23,368 bases of DNA from a virus. Position numbers and translations under genes: made by a program. This document shows positions 13,367-17,755 of this stretch, piece after piece (the stretch's first letter is position 1; every line of letters starts with the position of its first letter). The stretch lies in IMG/VR virus record IMGVR_UViG_3300043539_000746, positions 1 to 23,368 of that record. One strand, given 5' to 3'. The notes under the pieces were generated by a model. That model did no database searches. It was not told the DNA's origin and saw nothing but the letters and a program-made list of their open reading frames with translations.

Positions 13367-13522
13367 TTAGTCCTCCTCCTCAAATTCGCGCCAACGGATT
13401 TCCCGTTCTTTGCGCTTCTTCTTGTATTGTTCCCACTCGTCGAGGATCGACAACTGTCCCTGCCGATAGGCAACGAAAATGCCGATGATTCCGACGATTG
13501 CTGTAAGTGCGATCTCGTTCAT
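13367..13522 (-). CDS. Single-TM 51-residue membrane peptide (holin-like or i-spanin-like candidate)
   Basis: Starts MNEIALTAIVGIIGIFVAYR: a single hydrophobic helix followed by a charged, helical cytosolic or periplasmic tail (WEQYKKKRKEREIRWREFEEED). This is the topology of minimal holins or of Rz-type i-spanins. It is coupled by ATGA to the 37-residue TM peptide upstream and lies close to the lipoprotein gene, so a membrane-disrupting cassette is possible. Function is inferred from topology only. Confidence 0.55.
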   Translation of the reverse strand: MNEIALTAIVGIIGIFVAYRQGQLSILDEWEQYKKKRKEREIRWREFEEED

Positions 13523-13632
13523 TTTTTGTTTATGGTTAAAAGCAGGGTTAAGAGAGCGAGTCCCGCGATTGGCGCGAGTGCTACAAACGCATCCCAGCAA
13601 TGCTGGAGAACTATTGTTGTTGGTATTTCCAT
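13519..13632 (-). CDS. 37-residue single-TM peptide
   Basis: A tiny ORF starting MEIPTTIVLQHCWDAFVALA with a hydrophobic C-terminal half (LAPIAGLALLTLLLTI) ending in NKK. The stop overlaps the next gene's ATG (ATGA). Predicted promoter P3 lies directly upstream, placing the transcription start only a few bases before this ATG, so the message may be almost leaderless. The peptide has TM-helix character and may be a holin, antiholin or membrane modulator. Evidence is gene placement and hydrophobicity. Confidence 0.5.
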   Translation of the reverse strand: MEIPTTIVLQHCWDAFVALAPIAGLALLTLLLTINKK

Positions 13633-13641
13633 ATTTCGGAT

Positions 13642-13669
13642 ATTAAACCCAACCGCTTTGGGTGGTCAA
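13642..13669 (-). promoter_or_regulatory. Predicted promoter P3 with palindromic spacer
   Basis: On the minus strand: -35 TTGACC (13669-13664), a 16-bp spacer beginning ACCCAAAGCGGTTGGG, and -10 TTTAAT (13647-13642). The spacer contains the inverted repeat CCCAA-N5-TTGGG. An A-rich tract (AAAAAAAATA) lies just upstream, like an UP element. The same arrangement occurs at P1 and P2. Expected start about 13635, three bases before the ATG of the 37-residue TM peptide. Confidence 0.6.
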
Positions 13670-13677
13670 TATTTTTT

Positions 13678-13926
13678 TTATAGCCATTCATTTTTTAACA
13701 GACCCTGCGCCAATGCCCATCTGGTCAGGTCTGCCGTGTTACGGAATAAAAATTTCTTGTGCAGATTGTCGCGATGTTTTTCGACAGTCTTGATGCTGAT
13801 TCCGAGCAAGTCTGCGGTCTGCTGATTTGTGAATCCAGACGCTAGATGCGTTGCCACTTCACGCTCGCGTTTTGTTGCTGGACGGGTTCCGCGAATCTCG
13901 AAAAGTTTTTGCAAAATATTTTTCAT
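13678..13926 (-). CDS. Stand-alone LuxR/GerE-type HTH regulator
   Basis: An 82-residue protein that is almost only a LuxR-type DNA-binding domain: ATKREREVATHLASGFTN (17-34), QQTADLLGISIKTVEKHRDNLHKKF (35-59), with the family's T-V-x-x-H-x recognition helix. No receiver or ligand-binding domain is attached. It would bind a short palindromic site, and might act on promoters P1-P3, whose spacers share a CCCAA-based palindrome; this is inference. It lies just upstream of P3. Its leader has a GC hairpin (13938-13967) and an A-rich tract without SD. Confidence 0.8.
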   Translation of the reverse strand: MKNILQKLFEIRGTRPATKREREVATHLASGFTNQQTADLLGISIKTVEKHRDNLHKKFLFRNTADLTRWALAQGLLKNEWL

Positions 13927-13937
13927 TTTTATTTTTG

Positions 13938-13967
13938 TTATGGGGCGAGGGATTGCTCCCCCGCCCC
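13938..13967 (-). promoter_or_regulatory. GC-rich hairpin in leader of the LuxR-type gene
   Basis: Inverted repeat of GGGGCG-rich sequence (plus strand GGGGCGAGGG, loop ATTGCT, CCCCCGCCCC, with one mismatch). On the minus strand it lies between the DUF932 stop and the HTH start and is followed by an A-rich tract up to the ATG. There is no U-tract, so a classical terminator is unlikely. It could be an mRNA 5' stabiliser or processing site. Confidence 0.5.
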
Positions 13968-13974
13968 CGATTGA

Positions 13975-14763
13975 TCAGTTGTTCAAAAGATACTGCTCGG
14001 TGAGGTTCCAGAGTTGCTTGTTGACTTTGAGGTCAGCGGCTGGAGCAGTCAGCTTGCGGATGCCAGAACCGGGGCGTCCTTTGGTCAAGTTCTCCTGCAC
14101 CCTATTGAATGTTTGCCAAAGGTTGGTTCCGCCGTCTGCGTAGCGACGAGCGCGATTCAAGTAGAACAGGCGAGTGTTCCATTCGCGTTGGTCAGCATAG
14201 GTCGATTCCTCGTTTGGCGCATCATAGCGGAGCGATAGCGCATCGATGATGTATTGGTTGGTTGCCGCCTGCGTGAGTTCCTTCTGCTTGAAGAGGCTCA
14301 CACGCTCGACCAGTTGAGGAACATTGGAGCGAAGGTCATTCGCCGCCGAGATGAAGTCGCTCACCGAGGTATTGCGATGATAGACTTTCAAGGTCTGGAA
14401 AATGTCACCTGTGACAAGTCCATTCAAGCAGGCAAACACTCGCAGACCGAGCGAGAGTTGCGCCGAGGAGGTTCCATCATGGCTATTGATCAGCACGAAT
14501 TCTGGAGCAACCTCGCCGCCGATATTGGCGATATCTTGGTGCTGGAATTTGATGATGTGCTTTTGGAATCCCTTGTTCTCATCCTTGCGGACTTTGCCAT
14601 ACTGGATTTGACGAGGAGTGTAGCCAGACTCTCCGAGAGCATTGACGATCTCTTGAGTGCTGATGAATCCGTAGCGGGTGCTACGGGTTGGCGCGGCATG
14701 GACTGCCGTGATGGGGTTCGTGTTTACGAGTTCAGTTTCGAGTGTTGGGATGATGATGTTCAT
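13975..14763 (-). CDS. DUF932-type phage/plasmid protein
   Basis: A 262-residue protein. The N-terminal section RYGFISTQEIVNALGESGYTPRQI (30-53) and the centre PEFVLINSHDGTSSAQLSLGLRVFACLNGLV (about 87-117) are the hallmark of DUF932 proteins: the 'NSHDGTSSxxLxxGxxRxxCxNGL' pattern. Function is unknown; such genes are common in early regions of phages and plasmids. The leader has a hairpin (14789-14811) and four CCAAA pentamers before the ATG, without SD. It follows the P2-driven gene and precedes the LuxR-type gene. Confidence 0.85.
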   Translation of the reverse strand: MNIIIPTLETELVNTNPITAVHAAPTRSTRYGFISTQEIVNALGESGYTPRQIQYGKVRKDENKGFQKHIIKFQHQDIANIGGEVAPEFVLINSHDGTSSAQLSLGLRVFACLNGLVTGDIFQTLKVYHRNTSVSDFISAANDLRSNVPQLVERVSLFKQKELTQAATNQYIIDALSLRYDAPNEESTYADQREWNTRLFYLNRARRYADGGTNLWQTFNRVQENLTKGRPGSGIRKLTAPAADLKVNKQLWNLTEQYLLNN

Positions 14764-14784
14764 TTGGTTTGGTTTGGTTTGGTT
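14764..14784 (-). repeat. CCAAA pentamer tandem repeat in DUF932 leader
   Basis: Plus-strand TTTGG repeated (minus CCAAA x4) directly before the ATG of the DUF932 gene. It produces an unstructured A/C-rich leader, with no SD. Similar A/C-rich leaders precede the genes starting at 15195, 17332 and 13926. Confidence 0.7.
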
Positions 14785-14788
14785 GTGG

Positions 14789-14811
14789 GGCGAGGGGATA
14801 GAACCCTCGCC
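14789..14811 (-). promoter_or_regulatory. GC hairpin in DUF932 leader
   Basis: Perfect 8-bp inverted repeat: GGCGAGGG (14789-14796) and CCCTCGCC (14804-14811), loop of 7 nt, on the message as GGCGAGGG-loop-CCCTCGCC. It is followed by the A/C-rich repeat and the ATG. There is no U-tract downstream, so it is not an obvious terminator. Same layout as the LuxR-type leader. Confidence 0.6.
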
Positions 14812-14820
14812 AATTTAAAA

Positions 14821-15195
14821 TTAAAAAGAATAATCGTAGTAGTGATCACGCTTGCCGATTGCGAGACGCTGACCGCGAATTGATTCGCCTTGGCGAACCC
14901 ATGCGCCATTTTTGCGAAGGGTGAAAAAGGTTGGCGATCCCGTCCCGCGCTCGAAAGAGTATTCTTGAGAGTCGCTCATTCCGTTTTTGTCAACACGGGT
15001 TGCAATGTCTTCAACGATTCCGACACGCTTGCCGCTCTTACTCACTTCGGTAATTGTGCAGGCGCGGCGATCAGTCCATCCAAGGATCGTTGCACCCATT
15101 CCTGTTTCTGGAGCAGACATACGGCATCCGCTAATAATGTGATTCATCAATGAACCTGTTTCTGTGCCTGCTTTGAGTTGTGTTGCTGTTGTCAT
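14821..15195 (-). CDS. Conserved-type early phage protein (124 residues)
   Basis: Starts MTTATQLKAGTETGSLMNHI and has ATILGWTDRRACTITEVSKSG, DKNGMSDSQEYSFERG and a C-terminal RLAIGKRDHYYDYSF. The pattern 'GATIxxWxDRxAxTIxxV...D.NGMSxSQxYxxER...RDHYYDxSF' recurs in phage proteins without assigned function. The start at 15195 is chosen because promoter P2 (15251-15278) would make a message that begins near 15244 and could not contain the longer reading from 15306. The leader carries a hairpin GGCGCAACGCC and an A/C-rich stretch. Confidence 0.75.
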   Translation of the reverse strand: MTTATQLKAGTETGSLMNHIISGCRMSAPETGMGATILGWTDRRACTITEVSKSGKRVGIVEDIATRVDKNGMSDSQEYSFERGTGSPTFFTLRKNGAWVRQGESIRGQRLAIGKRDHYYDYSF

Positions 15196-15226
15196 TTTTT
15201 TATTTGGTTTTTGTTTTTGGTTCGTC

Positions 15227-15237
15227 GGCGTTGCGCC
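15227..15237 (-). promoter_or_regulatory. Small leader hairpin after P2
   Basis: GGCGTTGCGCC on the plus strand (GGCG-TTG-CGCC) gives an RNA hairpin near the 5' end of the P2 message. An identical 11-mer lies at 17365-17375 after P1. It is followed by an A/C-rich tract and an ATG preceded by six A's. Confidence 0.6.
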
Positions 15238-15250
15238 TTCGATGGATTCA

Positions 15251-15278
15251 ACAATAGGCAACCTGCTTGGGTTTGCAA
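15251..15278 (-). promoter_or_regulatory. Predicted promoter P2 with shared spacer motif
   Basis: On the minus strand: -35 TTGCAA (15278-15273), a 16-bp spacer starting ACCCAAGCAGGTTGCC, and -10 TATTGT (15256-15251). A strongly A/T-rich stretch lies upstream (about 15279-15305). Spacer length and core match P1 and P3. Expected start about 15244, giving a leader of about 49 nt for the 124-residue gene. Confidence 0.6.
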
Positions 15279-15345
15279 TAATTATTTTAAAAAATATTTT
15301 TGTCACACTTCAAAAATCTATTGACACCCGCAGATGCCGATAGAA

Positions 15346-15510
15346 TCAGGCTTCGCAGGCTACCGCAGTTTTGCGAGGTCTTCCGCCTTTGAGTCCATTG
15401 ATTGCCGCCGCCAATCTTTTTTTATCGGTCGATGCGCTTCCACCACGCTTTCCGATCTCACTCAAGAAGCGTCGAACAGAAGATGGGAGAGTGTCATTTT
15501 TACTTTTCAT
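15346..15510 (-). CDS. Small basic 54-residue protein
   Basis: Starts MKSKNDTLPSSVRRFLSEIG. Two Gly-Gly elements, GKRGGSAST and NGLKGGRPRK, sit around a helix (TDKKRLAAAINGL) and give a basic KGG-like pattern that could contact DNA. No specific family assigned. The 5' part overlaps the 3' end of the preceding 47-residue gene. The start at 15510 (with AAGTAAAA upstream) is used because the longer reading overlaps that gene. Confidence 0.55.
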   Translation of the reverse strand: MKSKNDTLPSSVRRFLSEIGKRGGSASTDKKRLAAAINGLKGGRPRKTAVACEA

Positions 15511-15643
15511 TTTGCTTTGATTTTTTGTGTGCCGTCCAGTCGATGGCGTCGAAGTTTTCCTGATACTTTTTGGACTGCGTATCGGTGCGAGGTTTGTCAC
15601 CTTTTCCGTTTCTAGACCATTCAGAGTCTTTGATTGTCTTCAC
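15500..15643 (-). CDS. Small phage protein with GTG start (47 residues)
   Basis: The ORF from GTG at 15643 reads (V/M)KTIKDSEWSRNGKGDKPR, which I recognise as the start of a common short phage protein ('K.I.DSxWSRNGKGDKPR'), of unknown role. The GTG overlaps the TGA of the upstream gene (GTGA at 15643-15640), which fits coupled initiation. It ends QNEK. The GTG start and characteristic sequence make this a real gene despite its size. Confidence 0.75.
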   Translation of the reverse strand: MKTIKDSEWSRNGKGDKPRTDTQSKKYQENFDAIDWTAHKKSKQNEK

Positions 15644-15921
15644 GATTTCGGTTCCTGATCTTCGTCATTAAACCTGACAACATTGTCAGGAGTTGCCTCG
15701 CCAGATTTTGCGAGATCACGAATGTGGAGTTGCTCCAGCAATGCCGAGGCAACCATCAATCGGAAGCTGAAAAGTTTCGAGTTATGCATGAGATCATGGA
15801 ACACATCGTCTTTGGTGATCTTGTCGAAATCGACCTTGGCAAGCACCGCATCGATGCTGTTGGCGATCTCTTCTTCCGGGGTTCCCGGCGTTTCGTTGTC
15901 AATGTTATTTTCTTTATTCAT
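15640..15921 (-). CDS. Hypothetical acidic 93-residue protein
   Basis: Starts MNKENNIDNETPGTPEEEIA and is strongly acidic and helical, with DFDKITKDDVFHDLMHNSK and LMVASALLEQLHI. No family is recognised. The ATG overlaps the stop of the 74-residue gene (ATGA at 15918-15921), and the stop overlaps the GTG of the next. It belongs to the P1-driven early operon. Confidence 0.65.
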   Translation of the reverse strand: MNKENNIDNETPGTPEEEIANSIDAVLAKVDFDKITKDDVFHDLMHNSKLFSFRLMVASALLEQLHIRDLAKSGEATPDNVVRFNDEDQEPKS

Positions 15922-16142
15922 ATATTTTCGTTTTGTCGTTTATCCAGCATCGCATCCGCATCCCTGAATGACAGGTCAGCAACTAAACGCGAATCGGCTT
16001 GGGAAAATTTATCACTCGCTCGATACCCCTGCAAGGCTGAACCTGCAAACCAGTCGCGCATGGACATACCGCTATTGCTCTTGACTGGAGGATTCGTTCC
16101 TCCAGCAAAAGGGAAAGCAGGGTGGTTTACAGGTCGCGCCAT
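15918..16142 (-). CDS. Conserved-type small phage protein (74 residues)
   Basis: Starts MARPVNHPAFPFAGGTNPPV. The middle, SMRDWFAGSALQGYRASDKF, and the end, SFRDADAMLDKR, match the pattern 'GMSLRDYFAGxAL...YxxADAML' seen in many phage proteins of unknown function. It is coupled by ATGA to the next gene. Function not known to me. Confidence 0.7.
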   Translation of the reverse strand: MARPVNHPAFPFAGGTNPPVKSNSGMSMRDWFAGSALQGYRASDKFSQADSRLVADLSFRDADAMLDKRQNENI

Positions 16143-16172
16143 CGCGCAAAAATGCCGTAAGGGTATCCATTG

Positions 16173-16439
16173 TCAAATGCCACTCTGCCTGCGAATCGCG
16201 AGCAGATGCTGTAGCAAATACTCCTCGACCTGATCCAAGGCGCGGCGTTGCTCGTAGCGATCTTCCTGTGCCTTATCCCATGCCAATGGTGATTGCACAT
16301 AGTAATCGCGAGAGTTGAACTCAATCTTGCCTAATGCCTCCTGCGCGGCTCGGACGGCATCGTATGCCGCCTCGTAGCCTTTCCAGAGTTCTTGTGGCGA
16401 TGTTCCGTTCAGATGGATTGTGGGTGGTGTGATGTTCAT
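16173..16439 (-). CDS. Conserved-type phage protein (88 residues)
   Basis: Starts MNITPPTIHLNGTSPQELWK. Together with YEAAYDAVRAAQEAL and NSRDYYVQSPLAWDKAQEDRYEQR, it fits a family-like pattern of early phage proteins ('LNGTSPxELxxxYxxAxxAVxxAxxAL...GRDYYxQGxxAxxxAxxEH'). Function unknown. The start at 16439 sits just downstream of the previous stop (16444); the longer reading is inside that gene. Confidence 0.75.
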   Translation of the reverse strand: MNITPPTIHLNGTSPQELWKGYEAAYDAVRAAQEALGKIEFNSRDYYVQSPLAWDKAQEDRYEQRRALDQVEEYLLQHLLAIRRQSGI

Positions 16440-16443
16440 GGTA

Positions 16444-16797
16444 TTATTTTTTAAGTGATGCGAGGTGAGCGTTGATCCGGGCGCAGAGGTCTGCTGTTTC
16501 GAGGAACGAGGCTTGAGCGTAGCTTGCCGTGTTGTATTTGGCGCAAGTCTCACGCACCCGTGTTTTGCGAGTGCGCTTGAGGTGCGCTTTGATTTCGGAC
16601 TGTGTTTTGTTGGTCAGGTTCATGGCTTGAGGATATCGAATCAGGTTGGGTTTGCAAGCAGAAGTTGTGTCATAGTTTTTATATACCTTGCGAAGTTGAT
16701 AGATGGCACAAGCAAGTGCTTCTGGAGAATCTGGATTGAAGTATGCTTCAATGACTTCTTTTATAGCCTGCAAGACTTGTTTCTTGGTGATGTTCAT
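16444..16797 (-). CDS. Hypothetical 117-residue protein
   Basis: Starts MNITKKQVLQAIKEVIEAYF. It is basic and helical throughout, with NKTQSEIKAHLKRTRKTRV and SYAQASFLETADLCARINAHL. No family is recognised. The start at 16797 follows the previous stop (16799) by one base. Expected to be co-transcribed with the neighbours from P1. Confidence 0.65.
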   Translation of the reverse strand: MNITKKQVLQAIKEVIEAYFNPDSPEALACAIYQLRKVYKNYDTTSACKPNLIRYPQAMNLTNKTQSEIKAHLKRTRKTRVRETCAKYNTASYAQASFLETADLCARINAHLASLKK

Positions 16798-16798
16798 T

Positions 16799-17332
16799 TT
16801 AAGCCTCCAGTTGATAAACTACTGCTTCTTGTGGAAAATTATTGGCAATTTTTTCTGCCGCTTTTCTTGTTTTAAAAACTAAACCTCGCGCATGGTGACT
16901 CCAAGCAAGTTGCCCTTTGTTGCGAGTCAATCTTTCTCCAGTATAGCGATTTTTAATTTTGTATTCTGTTTGTGTATTCAAAGCAATGTTGGCAAGTGGC
17001 TGAACAATTTTTGGTGATCCTGTGACTTGAGCGTAGAAGTGGGGATACTTGTCTTTAAAAGTAAACAATAGGTTTTTAGCAATAAATTGAAGTTGTGCCG
17101 CCACTCGTTTTTTTCCTGCCTTTGTTTGCAGGCACTTCCACTCATCGTAGAAAGGGTGATCGATCAAATTAGCTTCTTGCCCAGAAAGATCATACAATCG
17201 TTGCTGAACGAAGTGAGTTTCATTGCCGCTTAATTTTCCTGCTCTCTGTCCCTGACTCGCGCAGTTTTCTGAAAACTGCAAATAGTCTGAAGCGATTCGG
17301 AATGCTGTTTGGTATTCGTCTTGAGTGTTCAT
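16799..17332 (-). CDS. Hypothetical 177-residue early protein downstream of P1
   Basis: Starts MNTQDEYQTAFRIASDYLQF. It is alpha/beta, with a basic centre (CLQTKAGKKRVAAQLQFIAKN) and a C-terminal half containing NRYTGERLTRNKGQLAWSHHARGLVFKTRKAAEKIA, which suggests a small beta-hairpin region. No known domain. It is the first gene after promoter P1. The message leader is about 50 nt, with the hairpin at 17365-17375, an A/C-rich tract and six A's before the ATG, and no SD. Confidence 0.7.
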   Translation of the reverse strand: MNTQDEYQTAFRIASDYLQFSENCASQGQRAGKLSGNETHFVQQRLYDLSGQEANLIDHPFYDEWKCLQTKAGKKRVAAQLQFIAKNLLFTFKDKYPHFYAQVTGSPKIVQPLANIALNTQTEYKIKNRYTGERLTRNKGQLAWSHHARGLVFKTRKAAEKIANNFPQEAVVYQLEA

Positions 17333-17364
17333 TTTTTTATTTTGAGTTTTGTTGGTTCGTCGTC

Positions 17365-17375
17365 GGCGTTGCGCC
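17365..17375 (-). promoter_or_regulatory. Small leader hairpin after P1
   Basis: GGCGTTGCGCC (plus strand), identical to 15227-15237. It lies about 8-18 nt after the expected P1 start. The sequence around it (GGTTCGTC before it, with a three-base insertion relative to P2) is also conserved between the two leaders. Confidence 0.6.
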
Positions 17376-17389
17376 TCCGATCTGGGATC

Positions 17390-17417
17390 ACAATACCAAA
17401 CCCGCTTGGGTTATCAA
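17390..17417 (-). promoter_or_regulatory. Predicted promoter P1 with 14-bp palindrome in spacer
   Basis: On the minus strand: -35 TTGATA (17417-17412), a 16-bp spacer beginning ACCCAAGCGGGTTTGG, and -10 TATTGT (17395-17390). The palindrome AACCCGCTTGGGTT (plus 17399-17412) overlaps the -35 end. Expected start about 17383. A copy of the half site, AACCCAAGC, occurs again at 17476-17484 and would be able to pair with the spacer strand. Confidence 0.65.
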
Positions 17418-17520
17418 GAACTATTTTTATCCGTTGTGTCATAGTAAAAACATTTTTGCTTGACGCTTGATCAAAAACCCAAGCAGTCCGCAGACCCGCA
17501 TAAACACTAGCTTCGCGGGG

Positions 17521-17591
17521 TTGCAGGAGAGGGAATCGAACCCTCAACTGTAGGTTATGGGCCTACCGAGATACCTTTTCTCTATCCTGCG
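17521..17591 (-). tRNA. tRNA-Met (CAU), initiator-like
   Basis: A 71-nt cloverleaf on the minus strand, from C1 at 17591 to A73 at 17521. The acceptor stem has six pairs (GCAGGA with TCCTGC) plus a C1xA72 mismatch. D arm: GAGA/TCTC with a 7-nt loop containing GG. Anticodon arm: GTAGG/CCTAC with loop CCCATAA, anticodon CAT. Variable loop: AGTT. T arm: GAGGG, loop TTCGATT, CCCTC. C1xA72 and the A11-U24 pair are marks of bacterial initiator tRNA-fMet. Unusual points: C33 instead of U33, and only two of the usual three G-C pairs in the anticodon stem (A29-U41). CCA is not encoded. It lies seven bases after the 51-residue gene and is probably co-transcribed with it. Confidence 0.85.
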
Positions 17592-17597
17592 ATAAAA

Positions 17598-17753
17598 TTA
17601 TTTTTTGCGTTTTGCCGCCGCTTTTTTTGCCCTCGCCTTGCGTTGCACAGAGTATGCAATTGCAACTGCCTGCTTGACTGGTTTTCCAGCCTTCACTTCA
17701 GCAGAGACATTGCGATTAAAACAATTTTGGGAAGCACATTTTCGTAGAGGCAT
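17598..17753 (-). CDS. Small basic 51-residue protein
   Basis: Starts MPLRKCASQNCFNRNVSAEV, then KAGKPVKQAVAIAYSVQRKA and a poly-Lys/Ala/Arg tail. The pattern 'KxGKPxKQAVAIAYS' is common to small basic phage proteins found near structural genes, sometimes grouped as DUF6496-like. It may bind nucleic acid. It begins 2 bp after the megaprotein stop and lies seven bases before the tRNA, so it is probably on the same message. Confidence 0.75.
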   Translation of the reverse strand: MPLRKCASQNCFNRNVSAEVKAGKPVKQAVAIAYSVQRKARAKKAAAKRKK

Positions 17754-17755
17754 AG

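Noticed and set aside
14789-14811. Rho-independent terminator at the GC hairpin.
   Set aside because: There is no run of U after the stem on either strand; an A/C-rich tract follows on the message.
17329-17442. 37-codon ORF overlapping P1 whose stop overlaps the next start; similar peptide in frame upstream of 15195 (15196-15306).
   Set aside because: The likeness is at the nucleotide level and the conserved DNA is read in different frames in the two copies. Both ORFs begin upstream of the predicted transcription start. Promoter plus leader explains the conservation better.
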